From positions 1 through 36,821 of the IMG/VR virus record IMGVR_UViG_3300032462_000029: a stretch of DNA of 36,821 nucleotides. One strand, written 5' to 3'. Shown here piece by piece: positions 25,289 through 31,104 of this stretch. The stretch's first letter is position 1. Each line of letters opens with the position of its first letter. The position numbers and the translations under genes are program-made. The DNA is from a virus. The notes under the pieces are model-generated. The model made no database searches. It was not told the DNA's origin and saw only the letters and a program-made list of their open reading frames with translations.

Positions 25289-25356
25289 ATTTCGTTAATA
25301 TTACGAAGACATTTAGGCAGCAGCTGCTGCCCAAATTTTACTGCCGCGCAGGCAGC
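25286..25356. repeat. 71-bp direct repeat, copy A (before the orphan cassette)
   Basis: Matches 26117-26187 at about 67 of 71 positions. It contains a TTCGT/ACGAA stem, the palindrome GGCAGCAGCTGCTGCC and a CTGCC/GGCAG hairpin. It begins exactly at the stop codon of the 111-residue gene. Confidence 0.85.
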
Positions 25357-25373
25357 ATCGGCTTTCAGCCGCA

Positions 25374-25404
25374 TTACTCACACTCACACTCACACTCACA
25401 CTCA
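25374..25404. repeat. Hexanucleotide microsatellite in the leader of the 215-aa gene
   Basis: About five units of ACTCAC/CACACT end 15 bases before the ATG at 25419. Slippage here would change promoter or leader spacing rather than the reading frame. Confidence 0.8.
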
Positions 25405-25418
25405 ATCTTCGGAAATTT

Positions 25419-26066
25419 ATGAAAACGATCTCATTTAAAATTAACAAAATCAATCGCGTATGGATAGACGCAACGATTGGCGATAGCTGCCCCTGCAAAA
25501 TCAAAAAATGTCAAAAAACCGCAGATTTGATTGCTGGCGAAGATTTTATGCTTTTAGTTGAAGATGTGTCTATTCGATCAAAATATGGCACTGATTTGCG
25601 TTACGAAGTCATTTCAACAGCATCAAAAGAAAAATGTTTTATCGACGCGTTGTATAACGAAGATTTAGTTGATCGCTGCAAGTGCCTGGGGGGCATTTGG
25701 GATGAAGAGGCACAAGTTTGGGCATTTGACGGCATCGTAAAAGATCGGGTCGAGGAACTAGAGGCGATTTATTGCTCTGAGATGGTGTCAGTAGAAATAA
25801 CTGCTCGAATAGAAGTTTTCGAATACAACGCGAATATAAAATTTCTTGGTTATCCTCTCTGCTACGCAACGGGACGAGATTCAGGCGCAAAATTATGCAG
25901 GGGAATTAGTTTAATAGAAGGCAAAATTTCAAGCGGCGGCAGTCACAAAAATTGGCTAACTAAAATAAGCGAGAATTCTAAATTTCGTTTAAAAATTTCT
26001 AAACTTTTGTTAGATAATGGGTCAGATATACCCTACTTTGATGTTAAAATTTTAGAAGAGTTCTAA
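25419..26066 (+). CDS. Hypothetical cassette protein (215 aa)
   Basis: Unnamed, but with recognisable features. A Cys-rich segment SCPCKIKKC lies near residue 25. A motif CKCLGGIWDEEAQVWAF (about residues 88-104) resembles the 'LGG-x-W-(x)n-W-x-F' pattern of small modules in some nucleic-acid enzymes. A C-terminal block YATGRDSGAKL ... SSGGSHKNWLTKI (about 148-185) I associate with orphan proteins of phages and plasmids. The gene is flanked by 71-bp direct repeats and preceded by a microsatellite, so it looks like a movable cassette. Function unknown. GGAAATTT gives a modest ribosome site. Confidence 0.65.
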   Translation: MKTISFKINKINRVWIDATIGDSCPCKIKKCQKTADLIAGEDFMLLVEDVSIRSKYGTDLRYEVISTASKEKCFIDALYNEDLVDRCKCLGGIWDEEAQVWAFDGIVKDRVEELEAIYCSEMVSVEITARIEVFEYNANIKFLGYPLCYATGRDSGAKLCRGISLIEGKISSGGSHKNWLTKISENSKFRLKISKLLLDNGSDIPYFDVKILEEF

Positions 26067-26116
26067 ACACTACTAGCTATTTACTGCCGCACAGGCAGCT
26101 TAGAAGAGTCTTTCAT

Positions 26117-26187
26117 TAAATTTCGTTAGTATTACGAAGACATTTGGGCAGCAGCTGCTGCCCAAATTTTACTGCCGCGCAGACAAC
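26117..26187. repeat. 71-bp direct repeat, copy B (after the orphan cassette)
   Basis: Partner of copy A with the same internal hairpins; here the palindrome extends to GGGCAGCAGCTGCTGCCC. An extra CTGCC-GCACA-GGCAG hairpin lies just upstream at 26084-26097. The two copies bracket the 215-residue gene with a period of 831 bp. Confidence 0.85.
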
Positions 26188-26213
26188 TACTAAATTAGTA
26201 TTTGCACTCTGAG

Positions 26214-26588
26214 CTACAACTCAGTAATGAAAATATGCGTCTCGTCAGTAGTTCCCCATTTTTTCTGAGCAGTCAAAAAAACGACTTGTGCATCGTCTTC
26301 GTACGCAACATTAGTAAGAGCGTCCAGAAGATTCTTTGAAACATTGTCAAGATCAGCCCTAGTCAATTTCCATTCGCCAATTTTCTTTTTCGTTGGGCTT
26401 TTGTAAAACGCGATAATCTCAATCTTGACAGCCCCTTTTATCGTCGACGCTATCTGAGGTTTTATCCAAGCCGCCAGCATCTTTCTGTTTTTTAGCTTTG
26501 GGTCGAAGAAGATCTTGCCGTTGCAGCGCGGGCGGCTCCAGGTCTGAGGGCGGCCTGGGAATATCAGGTGATAGTGTGCTAGTGTCAT
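26214..26588 (-). CDS. rusA: RusA-family Holliday-junction resolvase
   Basis: It cuts recombination junctions before packaging. The family core TRADLDNVSKNLLDAL and NVAYEDDAQV is present. Asp79, Asp81 and Asp98/99 correspond to the metal-binding aspartates of E. coli RusA, and Lys85 to its conserved Lys. At 124 residues the size is normal. The ATG overlaps the stop of a 36-codon upstream gene (ATGA), so translation is coupled. It is the last gene of the leftward replication operon. Confidence 0.92.
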   Translation of the reverse strand: MTLAHYHLIFPGRPQTWSRPRCNGKIFFDPKLKNRKMLAAWIKPQIASTIKGAVKIEIIAFYKSPTKKKIGEWKLTRADLDNVSKNLLDALTNVAYEDDAQVVFLTAQKKWGTTDETHIFITEL

Positions 26589-26695
26589 CTGATTGCTCGA
26601 ATTTGCTTCTCTAATCTATTCAGCCTCCATAGCCAGTATTTCATCTTTATTACACGCATGATGATACTCAGTAGAGAGCGCCTTGGTTTTTGCAT
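26585..26695 (-). CDS. Very small basic peptide upstream of rusA (36 aa)
   Basis: MQKPRRSLLSII continues as a K/R/W-rich helix ending EKQIRAIR; its TGA overlaps the rusA ATG. AAGAG stands before the ATG. The peptide is cationic and amphipathic, so it may be a coupling leader for rusA or a small DNA- or membrane-binding peptide. Confidence 0.5.
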   Translation of the reverse strand: MQKPRRSLLSIIMRVIKMKYWLWRLNRLEKQIRAIR

Positions 26696-26728
26696 ACTAA
26701 CTCTTTTAATCTCAAATTTTTAATTTAA

Positions 26729-26734
26729 ATTATA
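26729..26734 (-). promoter_or_regulatory. Possible -10 element upstream of the 36-aa/rusA genes
   Basis: A perfect TATAAT is read on the minus strand 34 bases before the 36-codon gene, within a very AT-rich stretch. No matching -35 box is present at 16-18 bases, so this is tentative. Confidence 0.28.
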
Positions 26735-26763
26735 TTCTGATTGCGTCTGATAATTACGCGTTG

Positions 26764-26865
26764 TTATGTTTTTTGTTTTGCTAAATAGACTAGAAGCATC
26801 GGTGCTGCACACGAGCACAAAAACAACAGTATTTTAAACGCTGTGAGCATCATATCTGGGTTCAT
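26764..26865 (-). CDS. Small single-span membrane peptide (33 aa)
   Basis: MNPDMMLTAFKILLFLCSC is followed by AAPMLLVYLAKQKT: one hydrophobic span of about 20 residues (8-28) with a basic end. Its ATG overlaps the stop of the preceding small gene (ATGA), a typical coupling. With its neighbour it could form a holin-like or other membrane pair, but no lysozyme is near. Its size put it below usual gene-calling limits. Confidence 0.55.
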   Translation of the reverse strand: MNPDMMLTAFKILLFLCSCAAPMLLVYLAKQKT

Positions 26866-26954
26866 TTTAGGCCTCTGCTTAGTCTGTTAGTCAGCCACGG
26901 TATGCACACGAGCAACGCGCTCAGCAGGACTAATTTGTCTGTTTGAATATCCAT
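26862..26954 (-). CDS. Small membrane peptide (30 aa)
   Basis: The frame is open from an ATG at 27053 (63 codons), but the ATG at 26954 (MDIQTDKLVLLSALL) has GGAAAG upstream and starts directly before a membrane span; the upstream extension is hydrophilic and lacks a ribosome site. The end, TNRLSRGLK, is positive. Coupled to the next 33-residue peptide. Confidence 0.5.
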   Translation of the reverse strand: MDIQTDKLVLLSALLVCIPWLTNRLSRGLK

Positions 26955-27008
26955 AGCTTTCCAAATTGTATGGTAGCTCTCACGACTCTGTTTTGTCTGA
27001 GTAAACGC

Positions 27009-27047
27009 TGCATCGTATAACGTTAATCCCTGCAACGTATAACGGTA
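27009..27047. repeat. Pair of 17-bp direct repeats (iteron-like), 22 bp apart
   Basis: TGCATCGTATAACGTTA (27009-27025) and TGCAACGTATAACGGTA (27031-27047) differ at two positions and are spaced by two helical turns. They lie between ssb and the small membrane genes. They could be a protein-binding operator or part of an origin. Confidence 0.55.
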
Positions 27048-27070
27048 AAACATTCGTTTAAAACAGGGCT

Positions 27071-27532
27071 CTAAAAAGGAAGGTTATCCTCGTTGAAGTC
27101 GTCAGCTGCAGTTCCTGGGCGAAAGCCGCCGGGCACTGAAGCGGGAGCTGGAGAGCCTCTCTGTGAATAGCTAGGAGTAGAAGAGGGGCGCTCTTCACTT
27201 CCTTGATAGCGATCACTCTTACCACCAGGAGCAAAGCGAATCTGAGTCGCCGTAATCTCCAAAGAGACCTGGGTGCGACCTTCGCGATCTTGATAGGTAT
27301 CGGGTTTGCGTCGGAATTCACCATGCACAATTAGCATAGTACCCTTTTTAATATAGGGCATCATGCGATCAAACTGATCACCCCAGCAGCTAACTTTCCA
27401 CCAGATCGTCTCTTCTCGCTCGCCTGCTTTGATAGTATCTGCAATGCGAAACGAGACGACTTTGCGCCCTGAAGGCGTCATACGCTCTTCTGGATCATTA
27501 CCAACGAAACCGATAATTTCTACGAGATTCAT
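27071..27532 (-). CDS. ssb: Single-stranded DNA-binding protein
   Basis: An OB-fold SSB of 153 residues. It begins MNLVEIIGFVGNDPE and has the conserved KVVSFRIADT, WWKVSCWGDQFD and GTMLIVHGEF segments. A Gly/Ser/Pro-rich linker leads to the classic acidic tip DDFNEDNLPF, which recruits partner enzymes. Its ATG overlaps the stop of the 137-residue gene (ATGA). It protects ssDNA during replication and RecT-type annealing and presumably works with recT/YqaJ. Confidence 0.97.
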   Translation of the reverse strand: MNLVEIIGFVGNDPEERMTPSGRKVVSFRIADTIKAGEREETIWWKVSCWGDQFDRMMPYIKKGTMLIVHGEFRRKPDTYQDREGRTQVSLEITATQIRFAPGGKSDRYQGSEERPSSTPSYSQRGSPAPASVPGGFRPGTAADDFNEDNLPF

Positions 27533-27942
27533 TCATTACACCCAATCTTTTCTTTATTTCTGAAATAGTCTCCGTTTTCTTGCCAAATGTCTTCTCGACA
27601 AATTCGGTTTGTCGCAGGGGAGTCGTCTTTTCGTAATCTATTACGCTCAACAGTGATGAGCGTTTTGTTGTTAAGCAACGGATGGGTGGTAGTCTCTAGA
27701 TATTTGATGCACTCGTCTAATTTGTCGACAGAGCAACCGGCTCGCAATGCCACAGCTTTTCTTCCTGCAATGCATCTGCTGCCTTCAAACGCAAAACTGC
27801 TAATGGCTGAATAGACAGAGAGTTGATATACATCGAGGCCAAGATAGAAAACGATATTGGGAGTTTGCGTGTTCCATTTATGGTTTGGCAATTTGTCTGC
27901 AATTTCTAGTTCTTCTTCATCGTAATAATTTTGATATGTCAT
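27529..27942 (-). CDS. Winged-helix replication-type protein, truncated paralogue (137 aa)
   Basis: Residues 1-134 differ from the start of the 343-residue protein at only about ten positions, then end at once with CNE and a stop. The block VYQLSVYSAISS ... GRKAVALRAGCSVDKLDECIKYLE is a winged-helix DNA-binding domain as in phage replication initiators. It lacks the linker and C-terminal part of the longer copy. It may bind the same sites without recruiting partners, acting as a competitor or regulator. Translation is coupled to ssb. Confidence 0.8.
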   Translation of the reverse strand: MTYQNYYDEEELEIADKLPNHKWNTQTPNIVFYLGLDVYQLSVYSAISSFAFEGSRCIAGRKAVALRAGCSVDKLDECIKYLETTTHPLLNNKTLITVERNRLRKDDSPATNRICREDIWQENGDYFRNKEKIGCNE

Positions 27943-27999
27943 GTTATTTGGTCTTTCTCGTTAAGAGGTGTTGCTGAATTGTGTCAATACGCTTAAACA

Positions 28000-28353
28000 T
28001 CACAAGCGGGAGCTTTGGATGGGTAGTGGTTTTACGAAAGCATAGGATATTGTCCTATCATGTGCGTTTTTATTAAGATTGGCGCGCATGAGAATAGGAT
28101 CAAAATCTTGTATGGCACTCCTTCTCTTCTTCCCATTGCTTAGGTAGATAAGCAGCTCTCTTATTTCATCAATAGTGAAATATGGGAAAAAAGAGTGCAT
28201 TTCTTTTGTAGATTGACGTACCCAAGTCCTTCCCTCATGAAAATTCTCATTACATTTCTCGCTGATTTGACAATGGGCCTGAAAATGTTGAATGAGCAGG
28301 CTTGCGTTAACACCATATTTTTTTGCTAAATCGATGTCGAACGAGTGACGCAT
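28000..28353 (-). CDS. Winged-helix replication-type protein (117 aa)
   Basis: The frame opens at 28371, but the ATG at 28353 (MRHSFDIDLAKKYGVN) follows AGGAA and matches how such proteins normally begin. Features are KYGVNASLLIQHF, the diagnostic GRTWVRQSTKEM, then SFFPYFTIDEIRELLIYL and NLNKNAHDRTISYAF. This series is common in small phage replication proteins with a winged-helix fold. The usual C-terminal replisome-binding part is missing, so it may be a stand-alone origin-binding or regulatory version. It lies between the two copies of the duplicated gene. Confidence 0.75.
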   Translation of the reverse strand: MRHSFDIDLAKKYGVNASLLIQHFQAHCQISEKCNENFHEGRTWVRQSTKEMHSFFPYFTIDEIRELLIYLSNGKKRRSAIQDFDPILMRANLNKNAHDRTISYAFVKPLPIQSSRL

Positions 28354-28369
28354 TGAGTTCCTTGTTTGC

Positions 28370-28406
28370 ATGTGATTAAATTATTTATTTATTATGTGAT
28401 TAAATT
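28370..28406. repeat. 13-bp direct repeat upstream of the 117-aa winged-helix gene
   Basis: ATGTGATTAAATT occurs at 28370-28382 and 28394-28406, separated by AT-rich TATTTATTT sequence. The second copy overlaps the stop of the 343-residue gene. Possible operator or duplication scar. Confidence 0.6.
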
Positions 28407-29423
28407 GAGTTTTCTCAAACAATTGTTTATTTGCTCCAGCGAACCTGCATCTGAGAAGCGGATGAACTGAGGTTTTGTGTCTGTCGGTAGTTTAAACTCG
28501 AGACAAGTTTCATGAACGTTGAACGACGATGTAGCAACGTGGCGGCATCGAGAAGCGTTCATAGTGCTGCGGACCTTTTGGCAGTAATCGTATAGCTCTA
28601 GCACCCGATCTCTAGACCCTTTTGCCTGATCCGATTGCTGCTGCTTAATATCGACGTTGGGGCACGCTTTACGCTTGAGTAAGGCCGTGACTACGGCAAT
28701 GGGATTATCGACGTCTCTGGTGGCTTTGTATTGCGAATACGCAAGTGCTGCATTCTCAAAGTCCTGAGCAACATGAGTAGGTGAGTATTCGGAGCATAGC
28801 TTTTCGAGTTCAGCTGGCTTGAGAGGGAGAGTAGCAAACTCTTTGAGTTCAGAGAGAACAACGAACGAAACAGGGGAGGCGCTAGCCTCTTCTTGTTTGT
28901 TGTTCTTCTTGTCTTGTTTATGTTCTTCTTCTTCGGGCCGCTGCTGGCTACCCCCCCCGCTGCTGGCGGATACACCCCCCCGCTGCTGGTGGATACCCAC
29001 CCCCCGCTGCTGGCGGATATCCCCAATCTTTTCTTTATTTCTGAAATAGTCTCCGTTTTCTTGCCAAATGTCTTCTCGACAAATTCGATTTGGCGCCTGG
29101 GAGTCGTCTTTTCGTAATCTATTACGCTCAACCGTTATGAGCGTTTTGTTGTTAAGCAGGGGATGAGTAGTAGTCTCTAGATATTTGATGCACTCGTCTA
29201 ATTTGTCGACAGAGCAACCAGCTCGCAATGCCACAGCTTTTCTTCCGGCAATGCAGCTGCTGCCTTCGAACGCATAACTGCTGATAGCTGAATAGACAGA
29301 GAGTCGATATATATCGAGGCCGAGATTGAAAACGATATTGGGAATTTGCGTGTGCCATTTGTGGTTTGGCAATTTGTCTGCAATTTCTAGTTCTTCTTCA
29401 TCGTAATATTTTTGATATGTCAT
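28392..29423 (-). CDS. Phage replication initiator-like protein (343 aa)
   Basis: The N-terminal winged-helix domain (about residues 25-105) is as in the truncated paralogue. Residues about 135-162 are a repeat-encoded linker (QQRG and SASSGGG units), followed by an acidic/basic stretch (PEEEEHKQDKKNNKQEE). The C-terminal domain from about 185 has LPLKPAELEKLCSEYSP and DVDNPIAVVTALLKRK, typical of the helical C-terminal part of phage replication proteins that recruit helicase or primase. The linker is encoded by poly-C tracts that can slip. It is the likely replication initiator of the early operon. Its leader carries a 158-bp insertion with a large hairpin. Confidence 0.78.
   Translation of the reverse strand: MTYQKYYDEEELEIADKLPNHKWHTQIPNIVFNLGLDIYRLSVYSAISSYAFEGSSCIAGRKAVALRAGCSVDKLDECIKYLETTTHPLLNNKTLITVERNRLRKDDSQAPNRICREDIWQENGDYFRNKEKIGDIRQQRGVGIHQQRGGVSASSGGGSQQRPEEEEHKQDKKNNKQEEASASPVSFVVLSELKEFATLPLKPAELEKLCSEYSPTHVAQDFENAALAYSQYKATRDVDNPIAVVTALLKRKACPNVDIKQQQSDQAKGSRDRVLELYDYCQKVRSTMNASRCRHVATSSFNVHETCLEFKLPTDTKPQFIRFSDAGSLEQINNCLRKLNLIT
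28938..29025 (-). repeat. Degenerate minisatellite with 8-, 7- and 6-base C tracts inside the initiator gene
   Basis: About four units of the form GCTGCTGGCGGATA-C(n) occupy the linker region. C-runs lie at 28951-28958 (8), 28975-28981 (7) and 29000-29005 (6), with 4 at the end. The units are not all multiples of three, so successive copies are read in different frames (QQR versus ASSG). Confidence 0.85.
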
Positions 29424-29454
29424 TTTAATTGGTCTTTCCTACTAAAAGGTGTTG

Positions 29455-29525
29455 ACCAAAATGAACGATTAATGATAAAAAGGTCTTGTTATGCAGACCT
29501 TTTATTATTAATCATTCATTTTGGT
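29455..29525. repeat. Large near-perfect inverted repeat (about 31-bp arms)
   Basis: The left arm ACCAAAATGAACGATT...AAGGTCT (29455-29486) and right arm AGACCTTTT...TTTTGGT (29495-29525) pair with two mismatches and one bulge around an 8-base loop. The inner part (AAAAAGGTCT / AGACCTTTTATT) would act as a bidirectional terminator. It lies at the left edge of a 158-bp segment absent from the paralogous leader at 27943. Confidence 0.85.
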
Positions 29526-29526
29526 T

Positions 29527-29563
29527 CCCCCAGTTCCCTAAAAAGGTGTGGGGGTTTTTTTTT
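29527..29563 (+). terminator. Plus-strand intrinsic terminator with no plus-strand gene before it
   Basis: CCCCCA pairs with TGGGGG around 16 bases and is followed by nine T on the plus strand. The genes around it are on the minus strand. It lies within the putative insertion. Confidence 0.7.
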
Positions 29564-29645
29564 GATGATAATTGATAACTTAAATTGCTGTGGTACTGAA
29601 TGCATACACTGCGTTGCTGAATTGTGTCAATCGCGTTTGCTGCCT

Positions 29646-30062
29646 CTAAGCTAGCGTGTCATTTTTTTGTGAGTCGTCCTCACTTTTCTCTATTAGCACT
29701 TCTGTTTTTTCTACAAAAGGTGCGTTTGCTTCCTCGTACACAGCCCACTCATATCCTAAAATCTTCCCGTTTAAATTTTTATACGTTATGCGACTGAGGT
29801 ATCCAGCTTCTCGCAAAATCTTCAGGTATGAGTAAACTGAGATAATGCAGAAACCTGTCTCGTTTGAAATAGACTGAGCCACAATATTCCAATCGTCAGG
29901 TTTCTCGAGTATTGAGTATAAAACGGCACGACAGCAAGCCCACCCGGTGACTGTGACTCCGACTGGCGGTGTATGGCGATTAGTGAGTATCTTTGAAATG
30001 AAAACACACTCAGAGCTGTTTAATATCGGAGCTCTAAAGATTTTTTGCTTATTATTAATCAT
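29646..30062 (-). CDS. Winged-helix DNA-binding protein (138 aa)
   Basis: Residues about 50-112 follow the helix-turn-helix pattern common in phage replication and regulatory proteins: KPDDWNIVAQSIS, a short loop, SVYSYLKILREAGYLSRI and a wing ITYKNLNGKILGYEW, ending AVYEE. The C-terminus is acidic and hydrophilic (EKSEDDSQKND). It stands upstream of the initiator gene in the leftward operon. AGGGAAAG serves as ribosome site, preceded by a run of nine C in the minus-strand leader. It may bind the repeat-rich region directly upstream. Confidence 0.75.
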   Translation of the reverse strand: MINNKQKIFRAPILNSSECVFISKILTNRHTPPVGVTVTGWACCRAVLYSILEKPDDWNIVAQSISNETGFCIISVYSYLKILREAGYLSRITYKNLNGKILGYEWAVYEEANAPFVEKTEVLIEKSEDDSQKNDTLA

Positions 30063-30306
30063 TTTATTTTTACTTTCCCTGTCGGGGGGGGGTTGACTGG
30101 AAACTCTAACAAATGGTACACATTAACCTGTGTGTTATTGTGTGTTATTGTGTGTTATTGTGTGTTTTATTTGTTTTATTTGTTTTGTGTGAGTTGTTTG
30201 TTTTAGTTTTCGTATTTTGTAAAATAGTGTGTGAGTTGTTTATATAAGTTTTTCCGTTTTACTTCGGATTTTAACCCTCGGCTCTTAATTAAGGCCGAGG
30301 GTTTTT
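30063..30306. other. AT-rich non-coding region with 10-bp tandem repeats, origin-like
   Basis: No gene fits here. TGTGTTATTG is repeated three times exactly at 30131-30160, with degenerate copies after it. GTGTGAGTTGTTT occurs at 30187-30199 and 30229-30241. The region is strongly T/G-biased on one strand and AT-rich. It sits beside replication-type genes, so it is the best candidate for the replication origin or a main regulatory region. A plus-strand terminator closes it. Confidence 0.5.
30084..30092. repeat. Nine-base G/C homopolymer in the leader of the 138-aa gene
   Basis: Nine G on the plus strand lie about 22 bases upstream of the start codon. Length changes would alter leader or promoter spacing without shifting the frame. 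Confidence 0.85.
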
Positions 30307-30308
30307 TT
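30274..30308 (+). terminator. Strong plus-strand intrinsic terminator
   Basis: CCCTCGGC and GCCGAGGG pair around an 11-base loop and run into seven T. It overlaps the end of a small minus-strand gene. No plus-strand gene precedes it, so it must end a short untranslated RNA or read-through transcript. A TTGTTT box and a TAAAAT box 16 bases apart around 30198-30225 could start an RNA of about 80 bases. Confidence 0.78.
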
Positions 30309-30450
30309 ATGTCGAATATTTGCGAAACGCTTTGTAGACCAAGACTGCTTGTAACGATCCCGCCACAGCACTAATGCCTGCACTGTGTAACTCAACACCA
30401 ACCAGCAGGTACGCGTCGACAATCAGTTGAAATGCAATCATCGAACCCAT
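30307..30450 (-). CDS. Small membrane protein (47 aa)
   Basis: It begins MGSMIAFQLIVDAYLLVG and ends LVYKAFRKYST: two weakly hydrophobic stretches (about 4-19 and 25-40) and a basic C-terminus. GAGAG lies at good distance upstream. It starts 19 bases after the stop of the 211-residue gene and ends at the plus-strand terminator. Function unknown; a small inner-membrane peptide is likely. Confidence 0.55.
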   Translation of the reverse strand: MGSMIAFQLIVDAYLLVGVELHSAGISAVAGSLQAVLVYKAFRKYST

Positions 30451-30468
30451 TTTGAACTCTCTTTTATT

Positions 30469-31104
30469 TTAGGAGGCATTTTCGGAGGCTGAAGCAATTC
30501 GAGAATTTCTGATATCAGCATTTCGGCGTCGATTAACATCACCCGATTTTCTCTGTCCAGAGTATGCTTGGGAAGGCTTTGGAGAAGGAGCAGGGCACTC
30601 TGGGATTTCCCAAAACATTGGCCCACACGGTACTCTGTATCCTGTAGGTGGCATAAGACAGTCTCCAGACTCGATTGCGTCTCTGCAAACGACTCTAAGT
30701 GCGTTGATAAATCTTTGGCGCAAGAGTCGATCGGGTAGTGGGGCGTAGTGGGGTACATGTAGCAATCTCTCGGGTTCCTGAATTGAAAAATTAGGCAACT
30801 CTACAAATATGTTCCGTTTTTTAGTTTTAGCAACGACTCCGTTGATGATGAGTCCGCATTTAAGTTGTACCGATGCTGTATACACATTTTTTTTATCTCT
30901 ATCGATACCGTTTTCGTAGAGCGCAATGACCTTCATGCCCGTTTCTATGGGCTCGATTGAAGGTTTTTGCACCTCTGGCTGTGCCTGGTCTTGTATCAGT
31001 CCCATAACAAATGCTTTAACTGATCTGCTATTCTTTATTGTAATACACATTTCAAAAAGTGCTTGCTCAGCGTCATTCAGAGCAAACGCGTAGGTTTTAG
31101 CCAT
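30469..31104 (-). CDS. Hypothetical early protein (211 aa)
   Basis: I do not recognise the family. Residues 1-45 (AKTYAFALNDAEQALFEM ... SVKAFVMGLIQ) could be a ribbon-helix-helix-like start. The middle has beta-type segments (TGMKVIALYENGID, GLIINGVVAKTKK). About 120-165 is helical (LPDRLLRQRFINALRVV), and the C-terminus is Arg/Asn/Ser-rich and probably disordered. The ATG overlaps the end of the preceding small frame by 8 bases. It is part of the leftward early operon and may be regulatory. Confidence 0.65.
   Translation of the reverse strand: MAKTYAFALNDAEQALFEMCITIKNSRSVKAFVMGLIQDQAQPEVQKPSIEPIETGMKVIALYENGIDRDKKNVYTASVQLKCGLIINGVVAKTKKRNIFVELPNFSIQEPERLLHVPHYAPLPDRLLRQRFINALRVVCRDAIESGDCLMPPTGYRVPCGPMFWEIPECPAPSPKPSQAYSGQRKSGDVNRRRNADIRNSRIASASENAS

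Larger units (their letters stand above)
29455..29612. mobile_element. Putative 158-bp insertion in the initiator leader
   Basis: The leader of the truncated paralogue reads AGGTGTTGCTGAATTGTGTC. Here the same sequence is split after GGTGTTG and resumes at 29613 as GTTGCTGAATTGTGTCAAT, leaving GTTG on both sides like a 4-bp target duplication. The inserted piece has the large hairpin at one end and a plus-strand terminator, and no coding capacity. It resembles a MITE-like or hairpin element. Its ends share no obvious inverted repeats, so a deletion in the other copy remains possible. Confidence 0.45.

Noticed and set aside
25286-26187. CRISPR-like repeat array
   Set aside because: Only two 71-bp copies with a gene between them; no regular short repeats and spacers.
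28691-29131. 146-codon alternative frame through the initiator's repeat region
   Set aside because: It starts inside the winged-helix part in another frame without a ribosome site. Only relevant as the product of poly-C slippage.
30438-30758. 106-codon open frame overlapping the 211-residue gene
   Set aside because: It looks partly protein-like (ends ISEILELLQPP) and has a weak GAGAG site. It lies almost wholly within the 211-residue gene in another frame, so I keep only the longer gene; it deserves a check.
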